Shown: in pieces, positions 25,147-36,515 of the stretch | How the letters are laid out: each line of letters opens with the position of its first letter | Position numbering within the stretch: the first letter of the stretch is position 1 | Origin: Agromyces sp. H17E-10 | GTDB taxonomy: Bacteria; Actinomycetota; Actinomycetes; Actinomycetales; Microbacteriaceae | NCBI RefSeq assembly: GCF_022919715.1 | Contig: NZ_CP095042.1 | Coordinates: 3,596,001-3,660,000 of the forward strand | DNA: 64,000 nt | Direction: 5' to 3' | The notes under the pieces: generated by a model | What the model saw: only the letters and a program-made list of their open reading frames with translations | Told to the model about the DNA's origin: nothing | Database searches by the model: none | Translations under genes and position numbers: made by a program

Positions 25147-26595
25147 ATGAACGCTGCGCACGATGACGCCGCACGTCCCCGCACCCTGGCCGAGAAGGTC
25201 TGGACCGACCACCTCGTCAAGCAGGGCGAAGACGGCACTCCCGACCTGATCTACATCGACCTGCACCTCGTGCACGAGGTCACGAGCCCGCAGGCCTTCG
25301 ACGGCCTCCGCATGGCGGGCCGCCCGGTGCGCCGGCCCGACCTCACGATCGCGACCGAGGACCACAACACCCCGACGCTCGAGATCGACCGGCCCATCGC
25401 CGACCCGACGAGCCGCACCCAGATCGAGACCCTCCGCAGGAACGCGAAGGAGTTCGGCATCCGGCTGCACTCGCTCGGCGACAAGGAGCAGGGCATCGTG
25501 CACGTCGTCGGCCCGCAGCTCGGCCTGACGATGCCCGGCATCACCGTCGTCTGCGGCGACTCGCACACCTCGACGCACGGCGCCTTCGGCGCGATGGCGT
25601 TCGGCATCGGCACGAGCGAGGTCGAGCACGTGCTCGCGACGCAGACCCTGCCGTTGAAGCCGTTCAAGACGATGGCGATCAACGTCGAGGGCACCCTGCG
25701 CCCCGGCGTGACCGCGAAGGACATCATCCTCGCCGTGATCGCGAAGATCGGAACCGGTGGCGGCCAGGGCTACGTGCTCGAGTACCGTGGCTCCGCGATC
25801 CGCGCCCTGTCGATGGACGGCCGCATGACGATCTGCAACATGTCGATCGAGGCCGGCGCACGCGCCGGCATGGTCGCACCCGACGAGACCACCTTCGCGT
25901 ACCTGAAGGGCCGGGCGCACGCGCCCGAGGGTGACGACTGGGACGCCGCGGTCGAGTACTGGAAGACGCTGCCGACCGACGAGGGCGCCGAGTTCGACGC
26001 CGAGGTCTTCATCGACGCCGACGCCCTCGAGCCCTTCGTCACGTGGGGCACGAACCCCGGCCAAGGCGTCTCCCTCTCCGAGTCGGTCCCCGACCCGGCG
26101 ACGATCGAAGACCAGCACGAGCGCGCCGCCGCCGAGCGGGCGCTCGAGTACATGGACCTCACCGCAGGCACCCCGCTCAAGGAGATCAGGGTCGACGCGG
26201 TCTTCATGGGGTCGTGCACGAACAGCCGCATCGAAGACCTCCGTGCGTTCGCGTCGATCATCGAGGGCAAGCAGAAGGCCGACGGCGTGCGCGTCATGGT
26301 CGTCCCGGGCTCCGCCCGGGTTCGGCTCGAAGCCGAGGCCGAGGGGCTCGACAAGGTGTTCGAGGCGTTCGGCGCCGAGTGGCGCTTCGCGGGCTGCTCG
26401 ATGTGTCTCGGCATGAACCCCGACCAGCTCGCGCCGGGGGAGCGCTGCGCGTCGACGTCGAACCGCAACTTCGAAGGACGCCAGGGCAAGGGCGGGCGAA
26501 CGCACCTCGTCTCGCCGCTCGTCGCTGCGGCGACCGCCATCCGGGGCACGCTGTCGAGCCCCTGGGATCTGCAGAACGAAGGAGAGGTGCGCTGA
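25147..26595 (+). CDS. leuC: 3-isopropylmalate dehydratase large subunit
   Basis: LeuC (482 residues) and LeuD isomerise 2-isopropylmalate to 3-isopropylmalate in leucine biosynthesis in the cytoplasm. Aconitase-family motifs are clear: [12 protein letters not shown] near residues 138-149, and the 4Fe-4S ligands C357 in GSCTNS plus C417 and C420 in GCSMCLGMN. The length is normal for the family. The start has AAGGA about 10 bases upstream, inside the segment that can pair with the leader Leu codons. The stop shares a TGATG junction with leuD. Expression is probably controlled by the leader region upstream. Confidence 0.97.
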   Translation: MNAAHDDAARPRTLAEKVWTDHLVKQGEDGTPDLIYIDLHLVHEVTSPQAFDGLRMAGRPVRRPDLTIATEDHNTPTLEIDRPIADPTSRTQIETLRRNAKEFGIRLHSLGDKEQGIVHVVGPQLGLTMPGITVVCGDSHTSTHGAFGAMAFGIGTSEVEHVLATQTLPLKPFKTMAINVEGTLRPGVTAKDIILAVIAKIGTGGGQGYVLEYRGSAIRALSMDGRMTICNMSIEAGARAGMVAPDETTFAYLKGRAHAPEGDDWDAAVEYWKTLPTDEGAEFDAEVFIDADALEPFVTWGTNPGQGVSLSESVPDPATIEDQHERAAAERALEYMDLTAGTPLKEIRVDAVFMGSCTNSRIEDLRAFASIIEGKQKADGVRVMVVPGSARVRLEAEAEGLDKVFEAFGAEWRFAGCSMCLGMNPDQLAPGERCASTSNRNFEGRQGKGGRTHLVSPLVAAATAIRGTLSSPWDLQNEGEVR

Positions 26596-27215
26596 TGCAG
26601 AAGATCACGACCGTCACGGGCGTCGCCGTTCCGCTGCGCCGCTCCAACGTCGACACCGACCAGATCATCCCCGCGGTGTTCCTCAAGCGGGTCACCAAGA
26701 CCGGCTTCGACGATGCGCTGTTCCACGCCTGGCGGCAGGACCCCGAGTTCATCCTCAACCGGCCCGAGTACGAGGGTGCGAAAGTGCTCATCGCCGGCCC
26801 CGACTTCGGCACCGGTTCGAGCCGCGAGCACGCCGTGTGGGCGCTGCGCGACTACGGCTTCGACGTCGTCATCAGCTCGCGCTTCGGCGACATCTTCCGC
26901 GGCAACTCCGGCAAGCAGGGCCTGCTCGCCGCCCAGGTCGCCTACGAAGACGTCGAGCGCCTGTGGGAGGTCGTCGAGGCCGACCCGGGAATAGCAGTGA
27001 CGGTCGATCTGGTTGCACGAACGGTGAGCGCGGGTGCGCTCACCGTGCCGTTCGACATCGACGACTACACTCGATGGAGGCTTCTGGAGGGCCTGGACGA
27101 CATCGGCCTCACCCTCCGGGACGAAGACGCCATCGCCGAGTTCGAGACACATCGAGCGGCGTGGCGGCCCAAGACGCTCCCCATCCGGGAGCCGGCGGAA
27201 TCAGGGAGTCTGTGA
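26595..27215 (+). CDS. leuD: 3-isopropylmalate dehydratase small subunit
   Basis: This 206-residue protein is the swivel subunit of isopropylmalate isomerase. It shows [11 protein letters not shown] near residues 16-26 and [17 protein letters not shown] near 68-84, both typical of LeuD. It is coupled to leuC through TGATG and its stop overlaps the GTG start of murA by four bases, so leucine and cell-wall genes are in one transcript or at least translationally linked. Confidence 0.96.
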   Translation: MQKITTVTGVAVPLRRSNVDTDQIIPAVFLKRVTKTGFDDALFHAWRQDPEFILNRPEYEGAKVLIAGPDFGTGSSREHAVWALRDYGFDVVISSRFGDIFRGNSGKQGLLAAQVAYEDVERLWEVVEADPGIAVTVDLVARTVSAGALTVPFDIDDYTRWRLLEGLDDIGLTLRDEDAIAEFETHRAAWRPKTLPIREPAESGSL

Positions 27216-28582
27216 ACACACTCGGGCAAGATGCCAAGAACCATGGAACGGCAGTCGGGTTGAACGTCGACAAGATCACGATCAACGGCGGCAAACCGCT
27301 CCGCGGCCGGATCGAACTGAAGGGCGCCAAGAACCTCGTCACCAAGGCGATGGTGGCGGCGATCCTCGGCGACACCCCGAGCGTGTTGAAGAACGTGCCC
27401 AACATCAGCGACGTGCGCATCGTGCGCGGGCTGCTCGAGGTGCACGGCGTGAGCGTCACCCACGGCATCGAGGAGGGCGAGCTCATCCTCGACCCGTCGG
27501 GCGTCGCGACCGCGCACATGGCCGACATCGACGCCCACGCGGGGTCGAGCCGCATCCCGATCCTGTTCTGCGGGCCGCTCCTGCACCGGCTCGGCGAGGC
27601 CTTCATCCCCGACCTCGGCGGCTGCCGCATCGGTGACCGCCCGATCGACTACCACCTCGAGGTGCTGCGCAACTTCGGCGCCATCGTCGAGAAGCTGCCG
27701 AGCGGCATCCGCATGTCGGCGCCGGCCGGCCTGCACGGCGCCAAGGTCTCGCTGCCGTACCCGAGCGTCGGGGCGACCGAGCAGGTGCTGCTCACGGCCG
27801 TCCTCGCCGACGGGATCACCGAGCTCTCGGGCGCTGCGATCGAGCCCGAGATCATGGATCTCATCAACATCCTCCAGAAGATGGGCGCGATCATCACGGT
27901 CGACACCGACCGCGTCATCCGCATCGAAGGCGTCGACAAACTCGACGGCTACACGCACCGCGCGCTCTTCGACCGCAACGAGGCCGCGAGCTGGGCTGCC
28001 GCTGCGCTCGCGACCGACGGCGACATCTTCGTCGGCGGCGCCCGCCAGGCGGAGATGCTCACCTTCCTCAACGTCTTCCGCAAGGTCGGCGGCGCGTTCG
28101 AGATCGAGGAGGAGGGCATCCGCTTCTACCACCCCGGCGGTGAGCTCAAGCCCGTCATCATCGAGACCGACGTTCATCCGGGCTTCATGACCGACTGGCA
28201 GCAGCCGCTCGTCGTCGCCCTCGCGAAGGCGAAGGGCGTGTCGATCGTGCACGAGACGGTCTACGAGCAGCGGTTCGGCTTCGTCGACGCCCTCGTCGAG
28301 ATGGGCGCCTCGATCGAGGTGCACAAGGAGTGCCTCGGCGGACGGCCCTGCCGCTTCGGCCAGCGCAACTTCAAGCACTCGGCGGTCATCTCGGGTCCGG
28401 CGACCCTCACCGGCGCCGACATCGAGGTGCCCGACCTCCGCGGAGGGTTCAGCCACCTGATCGCGGCGCTCACCGCCGAGGGCACCTCGACCGTCTCGAA
28501 CGTCGGCATCATCGCGCGCGGGTACGAGGACTTCATCACGAAGCTCGAGCTGCTCGGGGCGGACTTCGAACTCGAAGGATAA
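27212..28582 (+). CDS. murA: UDP-N-acetylglucosamine 1-carboxyvinyltransferase
   Basis: MurA transfers enolpyruvate from PEP to UDP-GlcNAc, the first committed step of peptidoglycan synthesis. The 456-residue reading from GTG 27212 has an N-terminal extension of about 18 residues before the conserved [20 protein letters not shown]. The catalytic cysteine is C138 in [11 protein letters not shown], so it should be fosfomycin-sensitive unlike Cys-to-Asp types. The GTGA overlap with leuD supports this start; the TTG near 27260 is an alternative. The active-site region reads [11 protein letters not shown] rather than the KNAALP seen in E. coli MurA. Confidence 0.92.
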   Translation: MNTLGQDAKNHGTAVGLNVDKITINGGKPLRGRIELKGAKNLVTKAMVAAILGDTPSVLKNVPNISDVRIVRGLLEVHGVSVTHGIEEGELILDPSGVATAHMADIDAHAGSSRIPILFCGPLLHRLGEAFIPDLGGCRIGDRPIDYHLEVLRNFGAIVEKLPSGIRMSAPAGLHGAKVSLPYPSVGATEQVLLTAVLADGITELSGAAIEPEIMDLINILQKMGAIITVDTDRVIRIEGVDKLDGYTHRALFDRNEAASWAAAALATDGDIFVGGARQAEMLTFLNVFRKVGGAFEIEEEGIRFYHPGGELKPVIIETDVHPGFMTDWQQPLVVALAKAKGVSIVHETVYEQRFGFVDALVEMGASIEVHKECLGGRPCRFGQRNFKHSAVISGPATLTGADIEVPDLRGGFSHLIAALTAEGTSTVSNVGIIARGYEDFITKLELLGADFELEG

Positions 28583-28589
28583 TAGGGGA

Positions 28590-29366
28590 GTGCCACACGA
28601 CACCTCCTCGGCGAACGCCACCGCGAAGCCCGGCTCGGAGAAGCGGCGTCCGTCGTTCTTCTGGGTGCTCGCCGTCCTGATCCTGCCCCTGCTCAGCCTG
28701 GTGATCCGCTTCCGGTTCCACCACCGCGAGCGCATGCCCCAGACGGGCGCCTTCGTGCTCGCGCCGAACCACTACAGCGAGATCGACCCGGTCGTCATGG
28801 GCGCGGCCGCCTGGAAGCTCGGCCGTGCGCCGCGGTTCCTCGCGAAGGCGTCGCTCTTCAAGAACCCCGTCGTCGGCTGGTTCCTGCGCACCTCGGGCCA
28901 GATCCCCGTCGAGCGCACCGGCTCGAACGGGCACCAGGCGCTGCGTGCCGCCGAGGAGCTCGTCGAGAAGGGTCGGATGGTCATCGTCTACCCCGAGGGG
29001 TCGCTGACCCGCGACCCCGACCTCTGGCCCATGCGCGGCAAGACGGGGGCGGTCCGGATCGCACTCGAACGCGACATCCCGATCGTGCCGGCCGCCCACT
29101 GGGGCACCCAGGCGGTGCTGCCGCGGTACAGCAAGAAGCCCAGCCTCTTCCCGCGCAAGACGATCGACGTGATCATCGGCGAGCCGCTCGACCTCACCGC
29201 GTACCGCGGCAAGCCGCTCGACCAGGCCATGCTGCTGAAGGCGACGGGCGAACTCATGGACGCGATCGCCGGGCTCCTCGCCGAACTGCGCGACGAGCCG
29301 GCACCCGCCGAGCGCTGGAACCCGGCCGCCCACGGCCAGAAGGAGACGGGGCGACTTGAAGACTAG
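28590..29366 (+). CDS. 1-acyl-glycerol-3-phosphate acyltransferase (PlsC family)
   Basis: This 258-residue protein has one N-terminal membrane helix (about 24-41) and the PlsC acyltransferase motifs: NHYSEID (H....D, near 59-65), and YPEGSLTRD near 131-139. Enzymes of this family acylate lysophosphatidic acid or similar acceptors at the membrane in phospholipid synthesis. The start is GTG, with GAAGGA about 10 bases upstream. It overlaps gpsA, which makes glycerol-3-phosphate, so the pair fits one phospholipid pathway. The exact acceptor cannot be told from the sequence. Confidence 0.88.
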   Translation: MPHDTSSANATAKPGSEKRRPSFFWVLAVLILPLLSLVIRFRFHHRERMPQTGAFVLAPNHYSEIDPVVMGAAAWKLGRAPRFLAKASLFKNPVVGWFLRTSGQIPVERTGSNGHQALRAAEELVEKGRMVIVYPEGSLTRDPDLWPMRGKTGAVRIALERDIPIVPAAHWGTQAVLPRYSKKPSLFPRKTIDVIIGEPLDLTAYRGKPLDQAMLLKATGELMDAIAGLLAELRDEPAPAERWNPAAHGQKETGRLED

Positions 29367-30388
29367 GCAGAAGCCGCCGCACGGCACCCGCGTCGCCGTC
29401 CTCGGCGCCGGCAGCTGGGGCACGACGTTCGCGAAGATCCTCGCCGACGGCGGCGCCGACGTCGTGCTCTGGGCCCGGCGGCCCGAGATGGCCCGCGAGA
29501 TCCAGGAGGCCAAGCGCAACAGCGACTACCTCCCCGGCATCAACCTGCCGTTGAGCCTGCGCGCCACGAGCCGCCTCGACCTCGCCCTCGCCGGGGCCGA
29601 GCAGGTGTTCGTCTCGGTGCCGAGCCAGTCGCTGCGCGACAACCTGATCGCGATCGAGCCGCACCTCCACGCGGAGGCGAAGATCGTGTCGCTCATGAAG
29701 GGCGTCGAGAAGTCGACGGGCCTGCGCATGAGCGAGGTCATCGCCGACGTGCTGCCGATCGACGAGTCGCAGATCGCGGTCATCTCGGGCCCGAACCTCG
29801 CGCTCGAGATCGCGAAGGAGCAGCCGACCGCCGCGGTCGTCTCGTCGACGAGCCTCGAGACCGCGCAGGCGATCGCGTCGATCGCGCGCAACACCTACTT
29901 CCACTCGTTCGTCAACACCGACGTCATCGGCACCGAGTTCGGCGGCGTGCTGAAGAACCTCATCGCCGTGGCGATCGGCATCGTCGACGGCGCCGGCTAC
30001 GGCGAGAACACGAAGGCGTCGATCATCACGCGCGGACTCGTCGAGATGACCGACTTCGCCGTCGCCTTCGGCGCCCACCCCGAGACGCTCTCTGGCCTCG
30101 CGGGCCTCGGCGACCTCATCGCGACGAGTCAGTCGCCGCTCTCGCGCAACAACACCGCGGGGCGTCTGCTCGGGCAGGGCTATCACCTGAACGACGTGGT
30201 GAACCGGATGCAGCAGACCACCGAGGGTCTCGCCTCGGTCGGCCCGATCCTCGAACTCGCGCGGGCGAAGGGCGTCGACATGCCCATCGTCGAACAGGTC
30301 CGACAGGTGCTCGCGGGCACCCTCGACCCGAAGGACATCGCCCCGCACCTCACGACCGACGACGAGCCGCAGGGCGAAAGGACGAAAG

Positions 30389-31477
<1,089 letters not shown>

Positions 31478-31484
31478 GGCTTCG

Positions 31485-31524
31485 CCCGGCGGCCCGGCGG
31501 CCCGGCAGCCCGGCGGCCCGGCGG
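31485..31524. repeat. Five tandem copies of an 8-bp GC repeat
   Basis: CCCGGCGG is repeated five times head to tail, with one base change in the third copy. It fills the gap between the convergent ddl and DUF3515 genes. A small GGGC-TTC-GCCC hairpin (31477-31487) overlaps its start, so the region may act in transcript ending. Confidence 0.8.
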
Positions 31525-31537
31525 GCCGAGACCTCGG

Positions 31538-32089
31538 TCAGCCGGCCGCGGGCTCCTCGGTGGGGGCGGCGTCGTCGACCGAGGTGCACGCGGCCTCGGC
31601 GGGGATGACGGCGACCGCGCTCGACAGGTCGGTGAGCACGGTCGTGCCCGAGACCACGTCGCTGTCGACGAGCACCTCGACGGCGGGCGTGCGCCCGTAG
31701 GTCGTGAACCGGTAGTTCGGCTTGTCGGTGTCGTCCATGAGCCAGTCGACGCCGTTCACCGAGTAGCAGGTGTCGGTCGTCGGCCCCGGCGTCGCGACGC
31801 CGCAGCGCAGGAGCACCGAGGCGGGTGAGCCCCACGCGCCCGTGCCCTGTGCGTTCGTCTCGCGCTCGGGCTGCTCCTCGCCGGTCTCGGGGGCGTTCGG
31901 ATCGGGGTTCTGGTTGAGCACCTCGGGCAGACGCACGACGAGGGCCGCGCAGTCGGGCGAGCTCGCGCCGTCGGCCGCGTCGATCGGCACGGGCTGACTG
32001 CAGCCGGCGAGCGAGAGCACGAGTGCTGCGGAGCCGGCGGCGACGAGGGGGAGGCGGGCGCGACGGAGGCGGGCGTTCGGCTGAGACAT
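31538..32089 (-). CDS. DUF3515 family lipoprotein
   Basis: This 183-residue protein has a basic N-terminus, a hydrophobic stretch and a lipobox ending LSLAGC near residue 30, so it should be a lipoprotein outside the membrane. Several cysteines in the mature part may form disulfides. The sequence fits the actinobacterial DUF3515 family, which commonly lies next to ddl and thiL; its function is unknown. It is transcribed toward ddl and follows the VWA protein gene on the same strand with a 44-base gap. Confidence 0.8.
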   Translation of the reverse strand: MSQPNARLRRARLPLVAAGSAALVLSLAGCSQPVPIDAADGASSPDCAALVVRLPEVLNQNPDPNAPETGEEQPERETNAQGTGAWGSPASVLLRCGVATPGPTTDTCYSVNGVDWLMDDTDKPNYRFTTYGRTPAVEVLVDSDVVSGTTVLTDLSSAVAVIPAEAACTSVDDAAPTEEPAAG

Positions 32090-32133
32090 CCCCTTCAGGG
32101 TAGCCGTCGCAACCAGGACGCCCGCTGCACGGA

Positions 32134-33867
32134 TCAGCAGTTCGGGCGGCAGGCGCGCTGCGAGAGCGCGTCCGTGAGCACGGTCGAGAGATCCTGCGGC
32201 TTCGCGGCCGAGTACGCGGCACCGCCGGTGGCCTTCGCGATCGCGCGCATCGCCTGCACGTCGGTGTCGGGACCGATGCCGACGAGCACGACGGGTACCG
32301 GCTTCGCCGGGTCGTCGAGCTTCGCGAGCTTGTCGAGGAGCGTCTCGAGCGAGATGCCGTTCTCGTCCTCGTTGCGACCGTCGGTCAGCAGCAGCACCGA
32401 GTTCACCCGATCGGCGTCGTAGGTCGTGCGCATCTGGGCGACCGCGGCGAGCACGGTGTCGTAGAGTCCGGTGGCGCCGCCGAGGCGACCCGGCAGGGAT
32501 GCGATCGCCGTGTCGATGCGGGCGCGCTGCTCGTCGTCGCCGAGGCTCTGGACGGGCGCGAGCGACTCCCAGTCGCGGTCGCCGGCTCGCGCGGTGGAGA
32601 AGATCCACATCCCGAGGTCGACGTCGCCGGAGAACTGCGAGAGCGTCTTCGTCGCAGCCTGGGTGAGCAGGTCGATGCGGCGCAGACCCGTGACGGTCGG
32701 CTCCTCCATCGATCCCGACACGTCGATGACGCTGAGGATGCGCGACCGGAGGCTCAGGACGCCCCAGGTACGGAGGATCGCCACCTGTGCACCCGCCGCT
32801 GAGGCGTCGACGGCGACGGCTTCCGCGAGCACGCCCTCCTGTTCGAGGGTGCCCGACCCGGTGCCGTCGCGGAATCCGTCGGCGGCGAACGCGTCCTTCG
32901 CCGACCAGAGCGCGAGCTTCAGCGCGTCGAGCTCGCGGGCATGCAGGGCGACGGCGCGCGCTTCGGGGGTGTCGTCGGCCTCGGCGTCGTCGGCGGGCAG
33001 GTTCTTGGCGAGTTCCGACTCGTCGAGCACGCGCAGGAACGGGTAGGTGAGCGCGAGCGTGCCGTCGGCGGGGTAGAGCGCGACGAGCGGCGTCGACGCG
33101 CCCTCGCGGTTGTGACGGGCGATCTGCTGCTCGCTCGCGATCGCGACCGTGCCGTCGGCGCCGTCGGCGAGTGCGTCGAACGCCTCCTCGACGGACGCGG
33201 GCATCGTGTCGTTGAGCTCGATCATGGCCTGCTGGAACTGGCGCGGCGATCCGATGTCGGCGCGTCGTTCCATCGCCTGCAACGCGCTGAGACTGGCCGA
33301 GGACGCCTCGGGGTCGGGCAGGAGTGCCGAGAACCCGTCGTTCAGGAGCGCGTTCCAGCTGAGATCCTCGTCGCCCACCGCATCGGACCGGTCGGCGCGG
33401 GCGGCGAAGACGACGGGGCTCGAGGCGATCGACCGTTCGAGCGCGAGGTCGGGGACCGGGCGGCCGAGGGATCGGGCGATGCCCGACATGCGCACGAGCC
33501 AGACGGGGGAGTCGGGGATCCAGGCGTCGAGCTCGGAGGCGTTGCCGGACGCGAGCATCGCCGCGGTGTCGGCCGACGCCTGGGCGACGACCTCGGTGCG
33601 CGAGCACGAGCCCTCGGCGGCGTCGTGGTCGGCGGCGACGGCCTCGACGGTCGCCGCGATCGCCGGGTCGGCGACGACGGTGAGCTCGACCGGCTTCGTG
33701 CACGGGACCTCGGGATGCATCCAGCTGTCGAAACCGCCGCTCGCCCAGGCGACGCCGGCACCGCCGACGAGCGCGACGACGACGGTGGCTGCGCCGACGG
33801 CGGCCATCAGCCGCCGTCGGCGCCGACGGATCGCAGCTCGCTCGGCTCTCTCGCTCTGTCGGCTCAC
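32134..33867 (-). CDS. Extracytoplasmic substrate-binding/VWA fusion protein
   Basis: This 577-residue protein has a strongly basic N-terminus (IRRRRRRL) and one hydrophobic segment (about 21-42), then a periplasmic-binding-protein-like region (about 55-350) and a C-terminal von Willebrand A domain (about 385-570). The VWA domain starts VIDVSGSM, the MIDAS DxSxS metal site. A GTG start was chosen for the TGGAG ribosome site 5 bases upstream. VWA proteins are classic MoxR partners, but this gene is 5.5 kb from the nearest moxR. It interrupts the usual ddl-DUF3515-thiL order. The ligand is unknown. Confidence 0.8.
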   Translation of the reverse strand: MSRQSERAERAAIRRRRRRLMAAVGAATVVVALVGGAGVAWASGGFDSWMHPEVPCTKPVELTVVADPAIAATVEAVAADHDAAEGSCSRTEVVAQASADTAAMLASGNASELDAWIPDSPVWLVRMSGIARSLGRPVPDLALERSIASSPVVFAARADRSDAVGDEDLSWNALLNDGFSALLPDPEASSASLSALQAMERRADIGSPRQFQQAMIELNDTMPASVEEAFDALADGADGTVAIASEQQIARHNREGASTPLVALYPADGTLALTYPFLRVLDESELAKNLPADDAEADDTPEARAVALHARELDALKLALWSAKDAFAADGFRDGTGSGTLEQEGVLAEAVAVDASAAGAQVAILRTWGVLSLRSRILSVIDVSGSMEEPTVTGLRRIDLLTQAATKTLSQFSGDVDLGMWIFSTARAGDRDWESLAPVQSLGDDEQRARIDTAIASLPGRLGGATGLYDTVLAAVAQMRTTYDADRVNSVLLLTDGRNEDENGISLETLLDKLAKLDDPAKPVPVVLVGIGPDTDVQAMRAIAKATGGAAYSAAKPQDLSTVLTDALSQRACRPNC

Positions 33868-33998
33868 GCATGCTCCATTGCACGGGGCGATGAGCGGGGT
33901 GGACTCACCGCGATCGGGTCTCTTGGACGAACCCGGCGAACGCTGCCGAAGGGTTCGTAAGGATCCATTACACACCATTCGCGCGCTCGGCGCTCGTC

Positions 33999-34004
33999 TA
34001 CGCT
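33999..34004 (+). promoter_or_regulatory. -10 box TACGCT, leaderless thiL
   Basis: TACGCT ends 6 bases before the thiL ATG. The rest of the divergent 143-base gap 33868-34010 holds no other site I can support. Confidence 0.55.
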
Positions 34005-34010
34005 GGACGG

Positions 34011-35018
34011 ATGCCCCAGCCGACCGGTTCCGCGACGTCCGACGACCGCCCGATCGGCGAGCTCGGCGAGCAGGCGGTGCTCGCCCGGATCCTGCCGCGA
34101 CTCGAGCCCGGCGACGCCGCGCTCCTCGGCGCGGGAGACGACGCCGCGGTCGTCGCGGCACCCGACGGCCGCTACGTCGTCACCTGCGACCTCATGGTGC
34201 ACGGACCCGACTTCCGGCTCGCGTGGTCGACGCCCTTCGACCTCGGCTGGAAGGCCGCCGCGACGAACCTCACCGACGTCGCGGCCATGGGCGCGAGGCC
34301 GACGGCCCTCGTCGTCGCGATCGCGGCGCCGCGCGACCTGCCGGTCAGCGTGCTCGAGGGCATCGCCGACGGGCTGCGCGAGTCGCTCGCAGCCCTCGCA
34401 CCCGGCTGCGGCGTCGTCGGCGGCGACCTGTCGACCTCGTCGACGCTCACGATCTCGGTGACCGCGTTCGGCGACCTCGACGGGCGTGCGCCCGTCATGC
34501 GGTCGGGTGCCCGCGTCGGCGACGTCGTCGCGCACGCCGGCGCGCGCGGCGACGCCGCACGCGGCCTCGCCCTGCTGTTCGCCGAGGGGGTGGATGCGGC
34601 GGGCCGACCCGACCGGGCGCTCGCCGCAGTGCTCCGCGAACGCGACCCCGAGGTGGTCGGCGCCCAGCTCGCGCCGTCACCGCCCGTGCACGCGGGGCCG
34701 GCGGCGGCGCTCGCGGGGGCCACCGCGATGCTCGACGTCTCCGACGGGCTCGCGCGCGACGCGCGCCGCCTCGCCGAGGCCAGTGGCGTCGGCCTCGACT
34801 TCGACGGCGCGGCGCTCGGGCCCGAGGTGCGCATCGCCCTCGCGGGCGCCGAGGACCACGGACTGCTCGCGACGTTCCCGTCCGGAGCCGTGCTGCCGGC
34901 ACCGTTCGAGGCGATCGGCCGGGTCGTCGACGCGCCGGGGGAGATCCTGCTCGACGGCGCCGCGATCGACGCCGAGGGCTGGGACCCCTATGCGGGCTGG
35001 GACGGCGGCGCGGGCTGA
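34011..35018 (+). CDS. thiL: Thiamine-monophosphate kinase
   Basis: ThiL phosphorylates thiamine phosphate to thiamine diphosphate, the active cofactor. The 335-residue protein has the AIR-synthase-like fold motifs: GAGDDAAVV near residues 43-51, ATNLTDVAAMGARP near 84-97, and VGGDLSTSSTLTISVTAFG in the middle. The C-terminal half holds LDVSDGLARDARRLAEASGVG. The gene appears leaderless. Its 3' end overlaps the convergent rsmD gene by 31 bases. Confidence 0.93.
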   Translation: MPQPTGSATSDDRPIGELGEQAVLARILPRLEPGDAALLGAGDDAAVVAAPDGRYVVTCDLMVHGPDFRLAWSTPFDLGWKAAATNLTDVAAMGARPTALVVAIAAPRDLPVSVLEGIADGLRESLAALAPGCGVVGGDLSTSSTLTISVTAFGDLDGRAPVMRSGARVGDVVAHAGARGDAARGLALLFAEGVDAAGRPDRALAAVLRERDPEVVGAQLAPSPPVHAGPAAALAGATAMLDVSDGLARDARRLAEASGVGLDFDGAALGPEVRIALAGAEDHGLLATFPSGAVLPAPFEAIGRVVDAPGEILLDGAAIDAEGWDPYAGWDGGAG

Positions 35019-35581
35019 GTCGCGTCGGCCCACCACAGGGTCGTCTCGCCGTAGTCGCGTCGTCGCGACGGCTCGATGCCGGCCGGCCACGTCGGCTCGG
35101 GTGAGCGACTGCTGCGCTCGACGACCACGATCGCCTCGTCGGCGAGCAGTGGGGCGAGAAGCTCGAGATCGCGGGCGAGTGCCGCTTCGCCGAGGTCGTA
35201 CGGCGGATCGATGAAGACGAGGTCGAAGCCGGGCGCTGCGCCCTCGAGGTAGGCGGCGACGGCTCGCTGGACGACCCGGATACGCGCCGCGACCGCGCCG
35301 CGACCGGCACGGCGCACGGCGTCGGCGTTGCGCCGGCACACGTCGGCCGCCGCCGGCGCGCGCTCGACGAGCACGACCTCCGCCGCGTCGCGGCTGGCCG
35401 ACTCGAGCCCGAGCGCGCCCGAGCCGGCGTACAGGTCGAGCACGCGAGCGCCGTCGATCGCATCGCGGGACTCGAGCGCCGAGAAGATCGCCTCGCGCAC
35501 ACGGTCGCTCGTCGGACGGGTTCCCGTGCGGGGCACCTGCAGGGTGAGCGAGCCGGCCGATCCGGCGATGATGCGGGTCAT
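34988..35581 (-). CDS. rsmD: 16S rRNA (guanine966-N2)-methyltransferase
   Basis: RsmD methylates G966 of 16S rRNA. The 197-residue protein begins MTRIIAGSAGSL and has the family motif RPTSDRVREAIFSALES, the SAM-binding VLDLYAGSGALGLE and the catalytic DPPYDL. It is convergent with thiL and overlaps its end by 31 bases. In other actinomycetes rsmD often lies near recG and coaD, as here. Confidence 0.93.
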   Translation of the reverse strand: MTRIIAGSAGSLTLQVPRTGTRPTSDRVREAIFSALESRDAIDGARVLDLYAGSGALGLESASRDAAEVVLVERAPAAADVCRRNADAVRRAGRGAVAARIRVVQRAVAAYLEGAAPGFDLVFIDPPYDLGEAALARDLELLAPLLADEAIVVVERSSRSPEPTWPAGIEPSRRRDYGETTLWWADATQPAPPSQPA

Positions 35582-35672
35582 GATTCCGGCAGCCTATCGG
35601 CGGCCGGTGCACACCGCACGATGCACAGGCGGGCCGCGATGTCCAGGCCGTGCCCTGCGCGCCCGGCACTGC

Positions 35673-35678
35673 CATGAT
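35673..35678 (+). promoter_or_regulatory. -10-like CATGAT before TPR gene
   Basis: CATGAT, a variant of TANNNT, ends 6 bases before the GTG at 35685, the leaderless spacing seen at other genes in this window. Confidence 0.4.
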
Positions 35679-35684
35679 GGGAGT

Positions 35685-36515
35685 GTGCCTGCTCAGTTTG
35701 ACGAAGCGATCGACTCCGCCGACCGCCTGCCCGCCGAACCGTCCCGACACCGCGGGGGAGAGCAGCAGCTCCTCGACCGCCTCTGGGACTTCTCCGATCC
35801 CGAGGCGAGCGCCGAGCGCTTCCGTGCCGAGGCGGCCGACGAATCGAACACGGCGCACACCAGGGCGGTCATGACGACCCAGTTGGCGCGCGCGCTCGGC
35901 ATCCTCGGCCGCGGCGACGACGCCCTCGCCGCGCTCGACGAGGTGGCGGCGCTCGAGCCGGTGCCCGGCGAGCCCGAGGCCTACGCCGCGGAGCTGCGCG
36001 CACGCGTCGCGATCGAACGGGGCCGGCTCGCGGCATCCGACCACCGCCCCGGCGACGCCGTGCCCGAGCTGACCCGCGGTGTGCGCGAGGCCGCCGTCGC
36101 CGGCTCCCCGTTCCTGGTGCTCGACGCGCTGCACATGCTCGCCCTCAACGACGCCGGCCACGAGGAGGAATGGGCGACCGAGGGCTTCGACGTGCTCGAC
36201 GGTGCCCGCGATCCGCGCGTGCTGCGGTGGGGTGTCGCACTGCACAACAACCTCGGCTGGACCCTGCACGACTCCGGCCGGCTGACCGGCGCGCTCATGC
36301 AGTTCGAGCAGGCCGTCGAGGCTGCCGACGCGTACGGCACCGCCGAGCAGCGTCACGTCGCCCGCTGGTCGGTCGCGCGGTGCCTGCGCAGCCTGGGCCG
36401 CACCGACGAGGCACTCGCACTGCAGCGGGAGCTCGCGGCCGAACGACCCGACGACCCCTACGTGAAGGCCGAACTCGCCGCCTTGACGGAGGCGGAGCCT
36501 ACGATCGAGGCATGA
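35685..36515 (+). CDS. Tetratricopeptide-repeat protein
   Basis: This 276-residue protein is mainly helical, with repeated Ala/Leu patterns of TPR type (for example TQLARALGILGRGDDALAAL near 65-85 and WSVARCLRSLGRTDEALALQ near 230-250). There is no signal peptide or membrane helix, so it should be cytoplasmic and mediate protein contacts. The partner is unknown. The stop overlaps the recG start by four bases (ATGA), so expression of the two is linked. Confidence 0.8.
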   Translation: MPAQFDEAIDSADRLPAEPSRHRGGEQQLLDRLWDFSDPEASAERFRAEAADESNTAHTRAVMTTQLARALGILGRGDDALAALDEVAALEPVPGEPEAYAAELRARVAIERGRLAASDHRPGDAVPELTRGVREAAVAGSPFLVLDALHMLALNDAGHEEEWATEGFDVLDGARDPRVLRWGVALHNNLGWTLHDSGRLTGALMQFEQAVEAADAYGTAEQRHVARWSVARCLRSLGRTDEALALQRELAAERPDDPYVKAELAALTEAEPTIEA

